From Burkholderia seminalis DSM 23518 (lineage in GTDB: Bacteria > Pseudomonadota > Gammaproteobacteria > Burkholderiales > Burkholderiaceae): a stretch of DNA of 64,000 nt. Positions 11,011-19,268 of this stretch are shown here, piece after piece. The notes beneath the pieces were generated by a model. It was not told the DNA's origin, did no database searches, and saw only the letters and a program-made list of their open reading frames with translations. Made by a program: the position numbers and the translations under genes. Position 1 is the stretch's first letter; each line of letters starts with the position of its first letter. The stretch lies in NCBI RefSeq assembly GCF_902832885.1, contig NZ_CADFDK010000012.1, forward strand, positions 1 through 64,000. Reading direction: 5' to 3'.

Positions 11011-12321
11011 TTACTTCTTCTTGCTGAACATCAGCAGGATCGAGTCCCAGATACGCCCGAAGATACCCGCTTCCGGCACCGCCTGCAGTGCGACGACCGG
11101 GAATTCGGACAGCGTCTTGCCGTCGGCGACGATCTTCACGGTGCCGACCTGCTGGCCTTCCGCGAGCGGCGCGATCAGCGGCGCGTTGACGTCGACCTCC
11201 GTCTTGACCTTGTCGCCGAGGCCGCGCGGCACGGTCGCCCACTGGTCGCTCTTCACGCCGACCTGCACGGTGTTTTCCTTGCCCTTGTAGAGGCGCGGCG
11301 TCGAGATCGCCTGGCCGCCCTTGAACAGGCGCACCGAATCGAACGCGCTGTAGCCGTAGTTCAGCATCTTCATGCTGTCCTGCGTGCGCTCGCCTTCCTT
11401 CTGCTCGCCCATCATCACCGACACCAGGCGGCGCTGGCCGTCGACGCCCGGAATCGCGCGCTTCGCCGATGCGATCAGGCAGTAGCCGGCCGCCTGCGTA
11501 TGGCCCGTCTTCAGGCCGTCGACCGTCGGATCCAGCCACAGCAGGCGGTTGCGGTTGCCCTGGCGGATGTTGTTGTACTTGAATTCCTTCTCCGAGAAGA
11601 TGCTGTAGTACTGCGGAAAATCGCGGATCAGGTGCGCGGACAGCTTCGCGAGGTCGCCGGCCGTCGTGTAGTGGTTCGGGTCGGGCATGCCGTTCACGTC
11701 GGCGAAGTGCGTGCCCTTCATGCCGAGGCGCTGCGCTTCGTCGTTCATCAGCGTGACGAACTGCCCTTCGCTGCCGCCGACGAGTTCGGCCAGCGCGATC
11801 GCGGCGTCGTTGCCCGACTGGATGATCATCCCGTACACGAGGTCATGCACGGACACCGGCTTGTTCGCCTCGATGAACATGCGCGACTCGTCGCGGCCGA
11901 CGCGGCGCACGGCGTCGCTCGGCGTGACGATCTGTTCCATCGAGATCTTCTTCTTGTCGAGCGCCTCGAACACGAGGTACGCGGTCATCAGCTTCGTCAG
12001 CGAGGCCGGCTCGACGCGTTCGTCCGCATTGCCCGATGCGAGCACCGTGTTGCTGGTCGCGTCGACGAGCACCCACGAGCGCGCGTTCACGCCCGGCGGC
12101 GGCACCGCGCCCGGCATGTAGGTCGCGGGCGCGCCGGTGAACTGCTCGGCGGCCGGCGCCGCATGCGCGGCCTTGGCCTTGGCGGCCGGTTTCGCCTCGG
12201 CGACGACGATCGTCGATGCGAGCGCGACGGGCAGCATCACGCCGAGCGCGACGTTGCGCGCGGCGGTGCCGAAGGCGATGGAGGAAGCGAGGGACTTGAG
12301 GCCTTGGGAAGACAGACGCAT
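11011..12321 (-). CDS. D-alanyl-D-alanine carboxypeptidase (PBP5/6 type)
   Basis: A 436-residue penicillin-binding protein that trims the terminal D-Ala from peptidoglycan pentapeptides. Active-site motifs are Ser107-x-x-Lys110 (SLTK), Ser169-Gly-Asn171 (SGN) and Lys271-Thr-Gly (KTG). The first 42 residues act as an export signal with a hydrophobic core, followed by an Ala/Pro/Lys-rich spacer. After the catalytic domain comes the beta-rich PBP5_C domain and a C-terminal amphipathic/hydrophobic tail (IFGRIWDSILLMFSKKK) that anchors the protein to the inner-membrane surface. It heads a minus-strand unit with the transaminase and ybeD genes. Confidence 0.93.
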   Translation of the reverse strand: MRLSSQGLKSLASSIAFGTAARNVALGVMLPVALASTIVVAEAKPAAKAKAAHAAPAAEQFTGAPATYMPGAVPPPGVNARSWVLVDATSNTVLASGNADERVEPASLTKLMTAYLVFEALDKKKISMEQIVTPSDAVRRVGRDESRMFIEANKPVSVHDLVYGMIIQSGNDAAIALAELVGGSEGQFVTLMNDEAQRLGMKGTHFADVNGMPDPNHYTTAGDLAKLSAHLIRDFPQYYSIFSEKEFKYNNIRQGNRNRLLWLDPTVDGLKTGHTQAAGYCLIASAKRAIPGVDGQRRLVSVMMGEQKEGERTQDSMKMLNYGYSAFDSVRLFKGGQAISTPRLYKGKENTVQVGVKSDQWATVPRGLGDKVKTEVDVNAPLIAPLAEGQQVGTVKIVADGKTLSEFPVVALQAVPEAGIFGRIWDSILLMFSKKK

Positions 12322-12950
12322 GATCGATTCAGGCTGATGGCAGAAAGTGCGGTGCGAAACGCGCAGGGTTGAACGGCAAGGCGGCGGGCGTTCCGGGCAC
12401 GCGCCCGACAGCGTCGGGCGGCGCGAAACGCGCCGGTTGGACTCGTGCGGACGCGTTCGGTTCGCGGCCGTCGCGAGCGGGCGGACAGGCGGCGAAACGA
12501 GCGCCGCATGGGCCCAGCCGGGCCGCGGGCGACGCGGAATCCGGCCATTATACGTGGCCGCGCAGGGCGTTTTCGCGAACCTTGTGGCGCGTTCGGTGCG
12601 AAACGGTGTCGATGTGCCGGCCGACTCGCGCTCGCGGCATCGCGCAAACCGGCGCACCGCCCGGCCGCGCCGGGGCGCCTGGCGATGCCGCCACGGATGC
12701 GGAAAGACGGCACATCGAGGGCGGCGGAAGTCGAGCCCCGACCCGTCGGCGGGCAGCGCGCCTCGGCCTCGGGCAGCTGCCGTAGGCGATCGCGCGTGAA
12801 GCCCCTCGAAAGGCGCGTGCAGGCGGCGTGCAAGTCGAAGCGAGCGCCGCGTGCGGCGCGATGCCGCGCGGGCGGGTCGCGCCCGCGGCAAGCGCGGGCA
12901 CGCGCTGCGGGCACCGGCCTGCGGCCGTCACCCCCGCGCGCGGGCGCCGG
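12322..12950. other. Intergenic region, 629 bp, no gene recognised
   Basis: Extremely GC-rich DNA. Open frames on both strands translate to Arg/Pro/Gly-rich sequence with no family resemblance, and none has a ribosome site. A perfect -10 box for the minus strand (TATAAT; plus ATTATA, 12547-12552) could drive the carboxypeptidase gene with a leader of roughly 220 bases. No good -35 was found. Confidence 0.5.
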
Positions 12951-13595
12951 TTACCGCCACGCGTCGACGATGATGCGCTTCAGCACGTGCAGCTTGCGAT
13001 GCAGGAAATGCTCGGCGCCGGGGATCACGACGACCGGCAGCTCCTGCGGCCGCGCCCAGTCGTACACCGACGCGATCGGCACCGTGTCGTCGGTTTCGCC
13101 GTGGATCACGAGCGTGTTCTCGGGCACGTCGGCCACCTGCCAGCGGCTCGCGGCCGTGCCGACGAACACCATCCGCTCGATCGACTCGCCCGCGTCGCGC
13201 AGCCGCTTCGCGACGTGCGACAGCACGAAGGTGCCGAACGAGAAGCCCGCGAGCACGAGCGGCAGGTCCGCGTACGCGGGCTGCGCGCGCATGTGCGCGA
13301 GCACCGCGAGCAGGTCGTCGGCTTCGCCGGCGCCGTTGTCGTGCACGCCTTCGGTGGCGCCGACGCCGCGGAAGTTCGACCGGTAGACGACGTAGTTCAG
13401 CTGCACGAGCGTGCGCGCGAGCGTCTGCGCGACCTTGTTGTCCATCGTGCCGCCGAACAGCGGATGCGGATGGGCGACGAGCGCGATGCCGCGCGGCGCG
13501 GCGCCGCTTTCGCGCACGGCATCCGGCAGGTCGACCGCGATTTCGATCTGCCCGACCGGACCCGCGATCAGCGATTTCTGCGTATGTACGTTCAT
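12951..13595 (-). CDS. Alpha/beta hydrolase
   Basis: A 214-residue cytosolic hydrolase of the dienelactone-hydrolase/CocE-like group. The nucleophile elbow is GFSFG (117-121, Ser119). The acid is in HGETDDTVP (around 166-173) and the histidine is His196 in GAEHFLHRK. HPHPLFGGTMDNK near residue 42-54 contributes the oxyanion region and is characteristic of this small conserved family. The substrate is unknown. It lies 13 bp downstream of the ferredoxin gene, so they are probably co-transcribed. Confidence 0.87.
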   Translation of the reverse strand: MNVHTQKSLIAGPVGQIEIAVDLPDAVRESGAAPRGIALVAHPHPLFGGTMDNKVAQTLARTLVQLNYVVYRSNFRGVGATEGVHDNGAGEADDLLAVLAHMRAQPAYADLPLVLAGFSFGTFVLSHVAKRLRDAGESIERMVFVGTAASRWQVADVPENTLVIHGETDDTVPIASVYDWARPQELPVVVIPGAEHFLHRKLHVLKRIIVDAWR

Positions 13596-13608
13596 TCGGC
13601 CGGCCCGC

Positions 13609-13926
13609 TCAGATCTTCAGGCGGTCGACGACCTTGCCGTCGCGCAGGTGCGATTCGACGATCTCGTCGATGTCGGCCTGGTCGACGTACGTGTACCACG
13701 TGCCTTCCGGATACACGACCATCACGGGCCCTTCCTCGCAGCGGTCGAGGCAGCCGGCCTTGTTGATGCGAACCTTGCCGGGCCCCGCGAGGCCGAGTTC
13801 CTTCACGCGCTTTTTCGCGTACTCCTGCATGGTCTGCGCATCGCATTGCGCGCAGCTCGGACGTTCGGCGCCCGGTTCGCGCTGGTTCAGGCAGAAGAAG
13901 ACGTGGTGCTGGTAGTAGGAATCCAT
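13609..13926 (-). CDS. Thioredoxin-like [2Fe-2S] ferredoxin
   Basis: A 105-residue protein related to the NuoE/Shethna-type thioredoxin-fold ferredoxins. Four cysteines fit the cluster pattern: Cys12 and Cys25 (12 residues apart), and Cys59 and Cys63 (CLDRC). An additional Cys28 lies beside the second ligand. The start is the ATG at 13926, giving MDSYYQHHVFF, and upstream in-frame codons give only Arg-rich sequence. It is likely a small electron carrier; its partner enzyme is not evident. Terminal position and tight spacing link it to the downstream hydrolase gene. Confidence 0.88.
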   Translation of the reverse strand: MDSYYQHHVFFCLNQREPGAERPSCAQCDAQTMQEYAKKRVKELGLAGPGKVRINKAGCLDRCEEGPVMVVYPEGTWYTYVDQADIDEIVESHLRDGKVVDRLKI

Positions 13927-14080
13927 GGTGGTGACGAGCGGCCCGGCGCGACGCCGTGCCGAAAAGAAGGGCGATGGATTGCCGTTGCGCGGGAGGCAAC
14001 GGAGGATGCGGACGATTATAGCGACCGGCGCACGCGGCTGCCCGCGCAAGCGCCGCTGCCGCCCCACCCCGGCGGCCCGG

Positions 14081-15232
14081 TCAGCGGCGCAGCGCGCCCG
14101 GCAGCCACGCATGCTCGACGCGCTGGCCGAGCCAGATCAGCGCCGCATAGGGCCAGATCCACGCGAGCCAGCGCGCGATGCTGTTGAAGTGCACGTAGCG
14201 GCCCTGCCGCCAGCCCGACAGCGTGAAGTCGAAGAACGGGTTGACCGGCAGCAGGTTCACGAGTGCCACGCCGGCCAGCAGCGCCAGCGCCGCGAGCGCC
14301 GCGCGCCAGGTCTGCGGCACGCGCAGCGCGACGAGCGCGGCGGCGAAGCCGAGCTCGATGCCGAGCCGCGCGCCGGGCGTCGCCCACACGACGACGAGGC
14401 CGGTGGCCGACTGCATGAACGTCGCGGCCGCCTTCAGCACGAGCGTGACGACGACCAGCGCGACCAGCAGCCGGATGCGCGGCGCGCGCGGCCGCATGGC
14501 GAGCGACGCGATCGCCAGCGCGGCGAACAGCATCAGCCCGCCGAGCACGGCCTCCCACGCGGAATCGGACAGCCAGCCGTCGACCCGCTCCGGCCATTCG
14601 CTGACGCGCCACGCGGCCGGCAGCCACGCGAGCAGCGCGTCCTGCATCGACGCGTCGGCGCGTTCCCACAGCGCGGCCGGCCAGTCGCCGATGCCGAACA
14701 GGAACGGCGACGGAAACAGGATCGCGAACGGCCACAGCGCGGCCAGCAGCAGCGGTGTCGCGCCGTCGGCCTCGAACCACGCGAAACGCAGCCGGCGCAG
14801 CGCGCCGCGGTCGAGCAGCGCGCCCGTGGCCGGCGCGACGAGCGCCGCGCCCAGCAATGCGCCGAGCGCGTTGGCGCCGAGATCGAGATTCGACGCGACG
14901 CGCGTCGGCAGGTAGGTCTGCAGCGCTTCCATCGCGCCCGACAGCAGCACGCCGAGCGCACCCGCGATCAGCGTCGCGGCCACGCCGCGCCAGCGCGGGT
15001 GCAGCGCGAGCACGCCGAGCGCGCCGAACGGCAGATAGCCGAGCACGTTCGTGACCACGTCGAAGGCGGTCACGTAGCGCTGCATCGGTGCGAACAGGTA
15101 ATCGAACGGCCCGATGCCGAGCGACACCCAGCCGTCGAACGGATACAGCGACGCGTAGACGACGAGCGCCGCGTAAGCGGCGAAGGCCTGCCGCGCGAGC
15201 GGCGATGCGCGATGCGTGCCGGTCGCGTTCAT
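14081..15232 (-). CDS. VanZ family membrane protein
   Basis: A 383-residue multi-pass membrane protein. The first 130 residues form a VanZ domain (LYPFDGWVSLG, DVVTNVLGYLPFGALGVLAL and SNLDLGANALGALLGA, with the conserved polar residues in helices). Hydrophobic segments continue to the C-terminus for roughly nine to ten helices in total. VanZ proteins were named from low-level teicoplanin resistance, but the function of this chromosomal type is unknown. It follows the MCE transport operon on the same strand, with at most a short gap or overlap, and could be co-transcribed with it. Confidence 0.85.
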   Translation of the reverse strand: MNATGTHRASPLARQAFAAYAALVVYASLYPFDGWVSLGIGPFDYLFAPMQRYVTAFDVVTNVLGYLPFGALGVLALHPRWRGVAATLIAGALGVLLSGAMEALQTYLPTRVASNLDLGANALGALLGAALVAPATGALLDRGALRRLRFAWFEADGATPLLLAALWPFAILFPSPFLFGIGDWPAALWERADASMQDALLAWLPAAWRVSEWPERVDGWLSDSAWEAVLGGLMLFAALAIASLAMRPRAPRIRLLVALVVVTLVLKAAATFMQSATGLVVVWATPGARLGIELGFAAALVALRVPQTWRAALAALALLAGVALVNLLPVNPFFDFTLSGWRQGRYVHFNSIARWLAWIWPYAALIWLGQRVEHAWLPGALRR

Positions 15233-15251
15233 CGCGGCTGCGCGGGTCGCG

Positions 15252-15873
15252 TCACGGCGTGCCCGCGTACGCCTGCATGCCGGCCCATGCGGCGATCTGC
15301 GACACGAGCTCGTCGCTCGCCGCCGCGAGCGCGCGCGCCGCCTGCGGCGTCCGGCGTGCTCGACGGTGCCCGCGCGACGAACGTGCGCTGGCCGAGCACC
15401 TTGCCGTCGAGCGTCAGCGTCGCGCGCGCGGTCACCGCGCCGTGGCTCTGCGACTGCCCGTCGAACACCTGTTCGAATTCGTTCAGGTCGACCTTGAGGG
15501 TCGGCGCGCGCACGCCGTCGGCCCCTTCGAGCACCGCGCCGCGCGACGACAGCGCGCCGCGCAGCCGCTGCGTGAGCAGTTGCGCGGGCGGCGCGGTCCA
15601 GCGGCTGTCGCGATAGGCGGCCACGTGCTGCGCATCCGCGTAGGCAAGGCGGTACGCGAACTTGTCCGAGTCGAGCGCGTCGGGCGCGACGACGTCGAGC
15701 ACCTTCAGCGCGGGGCCCGAACCGGCCGTCACGACCGACGACGGTGGCCCGAGGTCGTAGCGAACATTCGACAGCACCGCGCTGTTGCCGGCGCAGCCGG
15801 CCGCCAGCGCGAGCGTCAGCACGGCAAGCGCGGCCGCGGCGGGACGCAGCGCGCGGTCAAGGATTCGTGGCAT
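15252..15873 (-). CDS. ABC-type transport auxiliary lipoprotein (PqiC-like), probable frameshift near the C-terminus
   Basis: The N-terminus is a lipoprotein signal (LALAAGC). The body resembles the auxiliary lipoproteins that accompany MCE transporters (FAYRLAYADAQHVAAYRDSRWTAPPAQLL, then GKVLGQRTF). The frame then turns Arg-rich after STPDAAGGARA and would end at 15229. One base fewer near 15328-15345 switches to a frame encoding LAAASDELVSQIAAWAGMQAYAGTP with far better codon bias, ending at 15252, for a 206-residue protein. However, the unshifted stop overlaps the vanZ start as ATGA, which argues the other way. The start at 15873 has AGGA seven bases upstream. Upstream in-frame ATGs exist to 15960. 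Confidence 0.7.
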
Positions 15874-15956
15874 GGCATGTTCCTGCATGAGGTTTCCGGT
15901 TTCGATAGGCGTCATGGCCCGGCCGTTTCCGGCCGGACGGGCAATGGATGCGCGCT

Positions 15957-16886
15957 TCATTTCCCGGCGGTCGCACCGGGCCAGACGAAGCCTGCTTCGC
16001 CGGGCCCCGGCGCCGCGCCGGGCGAACCGAACAACAGACTGCGCGGGTTGCGGCCGAGTTCACCGGCCACGTCCTTCAATTGCCGCGACGCGTCGCCGAC
16101 GCTGCCGGCCAGCGAATTGAAGCGCGGCAGCGTGTCGTACTGCACGCGCGCGTTCAGGTCGTTCAGCGCGACGCCGACCTGCTCGGCGGCCGTACCGGCC
16201 TTGTTCAGGTTCGACACGAGCGGCCCGTTCGGCTGCAGCAGCGTGTTCGCCGACGCCATCGCGCGATTCACCTCGTGCATCGTCTCCGGCAGCGCGGTGA
16301 CCGCCGGACCGAGCTGCTTCGTCAGCGTCGCCGCGCCGTCGGCCGCGTGCTGCAGGCTCTCTGCCGTCGCACGCAACTGCTCGCGCATCTCGGGCGACAT
16401 CAGCGCGTTCGCGCTCTTGGCCGCCAGCTCGAGCTGGCGCAGCAGCACGTCGCCGCGCTCCTGGATCTGGTCGAACAGGCTCGGCCGCATCGGGATCTGC
16501 GCGATCGACTTCGCCGACGACGGCAGCGGCGCCAGGTCGCGCCCCGTATCCTCGAGCTGCACGAACGCGATGCCCGTCACTCCCTGGAAGCCGAGGCTGC
16601 CGTAGGTCGACTGCGTGATCGGCGCGTCGTGGTCGACGAGGATGCGGATCCGGATCTGGCCCGGATGCGTGCGGTCGAAACCGATCGACTGCACCTTGCC
16701 GACGTCGAGGCCGCGAAAACGCACGGCCGCGTCCGGGAACAGCCCCGTCACATTGGTGCGCGCGAGCAGGTCGTACGGCACGCGAACGGTGCGGTCGACG
16801 TTGAACCAGAACACGGTGCCCGCGATCGCGAGCGTCAGCGCGATCGTGAACAGGCCGGCCCAGAACGCATGTGATTTGTTTTCCAT
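15957..16886 (-). CDS. MCE-domain lipid transport protein (MlaD/PqiB-like)
   Basis: A 309-residue protein with one N-terminal membrane anchor (about residues 7-28) and a single MCE domain (about 36-115, including LFPDAAVRFRGLDVGKVQSIGFD). A long alpha-helical periplasmic region with heptad-like spacing follows, then a Pro/Gly-rich tail. MCE proteins form hexameric rings or tunnels that carry phospholipids between inner and outer membrane. The long helical tail is more like the LetB/PqiB and single-domain Mce group than E. coli MlaD, which is only about 183 residues. It follows the ATPase gene by 24 bp. Confidence 0.9.
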   Translation of the reverse strand: MENKSHAFWAGLFTIALTLAIAGTVFWFNVDRTVRVPYDLLARTNVTGLFPDAAVRFRGLDVGKVQSIGFDRTHPGQIRIRILVDHDAPITQSTYGSLGFQGVTGIAFVQLEDTGRDLAPLPSSAKSIAQIPMRPSLFDQIQERGDVLLRQLELAAKSANALMSPEMREQLRATAESLQHAADGAATLTKQLGPAVTALPETMHEVNRAMASANTLLQPNGPLVSNLNKAGTAAEQVGVALNDLNARVQYDTLPRFNSLAGSVGDASRQLKDVAGELGRNPRSLLFGSPGAAPGPGEAGFVWPGATAGK

Positions 16887-16910
16887 CAGAGGGTTCCTTG
16901 TCCTTGCCTG

Positions 16911-17825
16911 TTACAACTCGACGCTCGACAGCGCCGGTTCGAGGGCCGCCTTCGGCAGCTTCGCGCGCCGCTCGGGCGGCAGCGCCTGCAATGCGCGGCG
17001 CCCGCGCAGCCCCAGGAAATATTCGTGAATGAACGGATGGTCGACGTTCGCGGCCTCCTCGACAGGCGCGGCGACCAGCACCTTGCGGTCGGCCAGCACC
17101 GCGACGCGGGTCGACAGCGCGACCATCGTGTCGAGATCGTGCGTCACCATCACGACGGTCAGCCCCAGCGTGCGGTGCAGCGTCGCGATCAGTTCGACGA
17201 ATTCGTCCGACGCCTGCGGATCGAGACCGGCCGTCGGCTCGTCGAGGAACAGCAGCTCGGGCTCGAGCGCGATCGCGCGCGCGATGCCGACCCGCTTCAC
17301 CATCCCGCCCGACAGCGCGGCCGGCATCTTGGACGCGTGCTTGCACGGCAGGCCGACCATCTCGAGCTTCAGCATCACGATGTCGTGCAGCAGGTCCGGC
17401 GGCACGCGGCCGAGCTCGCGCAGCGGCTGCGCGACGTTGTCGAACACCGTCATCGACGAGAACAGCGCGCCCTGCTGGAACAGCATCCCCGAGCGCGTGC
17501 GCATCATCCGCGCGCTCGCGTCGTCGATCGTCGCCGTATCCTCGCCGAATACCTTGATCGTGCCCGACGTCGGCCGCTCGAGGCCAAGGATCTGCCGCAC
17601 GAGCGTCGTCTTGCCGGAGCCCGAGCCGCCGACGATCGACACGATCTCGCCGCGCCGCACGTCGAAGTCGAGCTTCTGGTGAATGATGTTGCGCCCGTAG
17701 CGCTTGGTCAGGTTGCGCACCTCGATCACGAGGTCGCCGGCGTCGGCCTCCCCGGCCGGCCGCGGGCCGACCGACCCGGCGCCGATGGCCGCCGCATGCG
17801 CGGTCGTTTCGTTCGATGCGTTCAT
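16911..17825 (-). CDS. ABC transporter ATP-binding protein of the MCE system (MlaF-like)
   Basis: A 304-residue ATPase that energises the MCE lipid transporter. Walker A GGSGSGKT is at 66-73, the signature LSGGM at 171-175 and Walker B LLFLDEP at 191-197. The residues after the signature (VKRVGIARAIALEPELLFLDEPTAGLDPQ) are the MlaF/Mkl pattern. A 30-residue Ala/Gly-rich N-terminal extension precedes the domain. Its start overlaps the permease stop as ATGA, so the two are translationally coupled. A C-terminal extension after the H-loop may contact partner subunits, as in MlaF. Confidence 0.92.
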   Translation of the reverse strand: MNASNETTAHAAAIGAGSVGPRPAGEADAGDLVIEVRNLTKRYGRNIIHQKLDFDVRRGEIVSIVGGSGSGKTTLVRQILGLERPTSGTIKVFGEDTATIDDASARMMRTRSGMLFQQGALFSSMTVFDNVAQPLRELGRVPPDLLHDIVMLKLEMVGLPCKHASKMPAALSGGMVKRVGIARAIALEPELLFLDEPTAGLDPQASDEFVELIATLHRTLGLTVVMVTHDLDTMVALSTRVAVLADRKVLVAAPVEEAANVDHPFIHEYFLGLRGRRALQALPPERRAKLPKAALEPALSSVEL

Positions 17826-18946
17826 CCGAGCCCCACGTTCTGGAACAGGATCGCGAACACCGCGTCGGCGAGGATCACGACCGTGATCGACGACACGACC
17901 GACGTGGTCGTGCCTTCGCCGAGGCTCTGCGAGTTCGCCTTGATCCGGAAGCCGAAATGGCACGCGACCAGTGCGATCAGCATGCCGAACACGACGCCCT
18001 TGCCGACGCCGATGTACAGGTTCGCGATCGGCACGACGCCCGGCAGCGAGCGCACGAAATAGTTGACGTCGATCCCGAGCACGAGCTTCGCGGCCAGCGC
18101 GCCGCCCGTCAGCGCGATGATGTTGGTCCACATCACGAGCAGCGGCATCGCGATGCCGAGCGCGAGCACGCGCGGCAGGATCAGCCGCAGCCCGTGCGGG
18201 ATGCCCATCACGCGCATCGCGTCGAGCTCCTCGGTCACGCGCATCACGCCGATCTGCGCGGTGATCGCCGAGCCCGAACGGCCCGCGACGAGGATCGCCG
18301 ACAGCACGGGGCCGAGCTCGCGGATCACCGACAGCCCGAGGATGTTCACGATGTAGCGGTTCGCGCCGAACATCTGCAGCTGCTGCGCGGACAGGTAGCT
18401 GAGCACGATGCCGATCAGGAACGCGACGAGCGCGGTGATCGGCAGCGCCTGCGCGCCGGCGCTGTAGATGTTCGCCGAGGTTTCCTTCCACGGCATCGTC
18501 CGCGGGCGGCGCAGCACCGACAGCGCATCGAGGATCACGAGGCCGAACATCGCGATGCCGCCCTGCAGGTGCTCGCCGAACGCGAAGATCGCCTGGCCGA
18601 GCCGCGTGACGGGATCGACGCGCACGAGCCGCTCCGGCGCCTCGCGGCCGCTGTCGAGCCGTTCGATGCGCTCGAAGATCGTGCGCTGCGTGGCGCTCAG
18701 CGCGACGCCGGCCGGCAGCTTGCGCCCCCATACGCGCCACAGCGCCTGGCCGCCGACGTGGTCGAGCCGCTCGATGCCGGACAGATCCCATTCGCTCACG
18801 CGGCCGGTGGCGATGCCCGCGATGCGGCGCGCCACGGCGCCGCGATTGCGCGCGAGCGCGAGCGCGGTCCACTGGCCGTACAGGCGCACCGTCTGGCCCT
18901 GGCCGCCGGCGTCGACCGAGAGGCCGGGAGGAGTCTCGAAGTCCAA
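17822..18946 (-). CDS. MCE-system ABC permease with N-terminal STAS-like domain (MlaE-like)
   Basis: A 374-residue protein. Residues about 10-110 look like a STAS domain (DLSGIERLDHVGGQALWRVWG), and residues 130-374 form the MlaE permease with about five to six helices and the signature RELGPVLSAILVAGRSGSAITAQIG. In E. coli the STAS function is the separate protein MlaB, so here MlaB and MlaE are fused. No ATG, GTG or ribosome site fits; the only plausible start is TTG at 18946. A TACAAT -10 box (plus 18980-18985) lies about 35 bp upstream, leaving a very short leader. First gene of the MCE operon. Confidence 0.88.
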   Translation of the reverse strand: MDFETPPGLSVDAGGQGQTVRLYGQWTALALARNRGAVARRIAGIATGRVSEWDLSGIERLDHVGGQALWRVWGRKLPAGVALSATQRTIFERIERLDSGREAPERLVRVDPVTRLGQAIFAFGEHLQGGIAMFGLVILDALSVLRRPRTMPWKETSANIYSAGAQALPITALVAFLIGIVLSYLSAQQLQMFGANRYIVNILGLSVIRELGPVLSAILVAGRSGSAITAQIGVMRVTEELDAMRVMGIPHGLRLILPRVLALGIAMPLLVMWTNIIALTGGALAAKLVLGIDVNYFVRSLPGVVPIANLYIGVGKGVVFGMLIALVACHFGFRIKANSQSLGEGTTTSVVSSITVVILADAVFAILFQNVGLG

Positions 18947-18979
18947 GGGCAGGTTGTTTGCAAAAGGATGACAGCGGCC

Positions 18980-18985
18980 ATTGTA
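18980..18985 (-). promoter_or_regulatory. -10 box of the MCE operon
   Basis: TACAAT on the minus strand, preceded by GC (GCTACAAT) as at several other genes in the window. It is 34 bp upstream of the TTG start. No good -35 is visible. Confidence 0.4.
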
Positions 18986-19268
18986 GCGAACCGCCCGATG
19001 CCGCGACGTGACGATTTCCGCGACCGCGCCGGGCGGGGGCGCCCCGCCGCGGCCGCCCGGTCCGGGCCAGCCCGGCGCCGCCGTCTGCCGCGGCCCGATG
19101 CCGGCCGCCGGTTGGCGGTTGACCGCTGCCGGCGTCGTGACCTTTCATTCTTCCGTCACGTTTCCTTTCGATACTCTCTCGCGCCGCACATCAGGCCGTC
19201 GGCGCGCCGCGCCGCCATTCGCTGCATCCCTCGCGTTTCATAAAACAGAACACCGAACAGGACAACCG

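Noticed and set aside
12347-12950. Several overlapping long frames upstream of the carboxypeptidase gene
   Set aside because: All are Arg/Pro/Gly-rich, occur on both strands and have no motif. They reflect the very high GC content.
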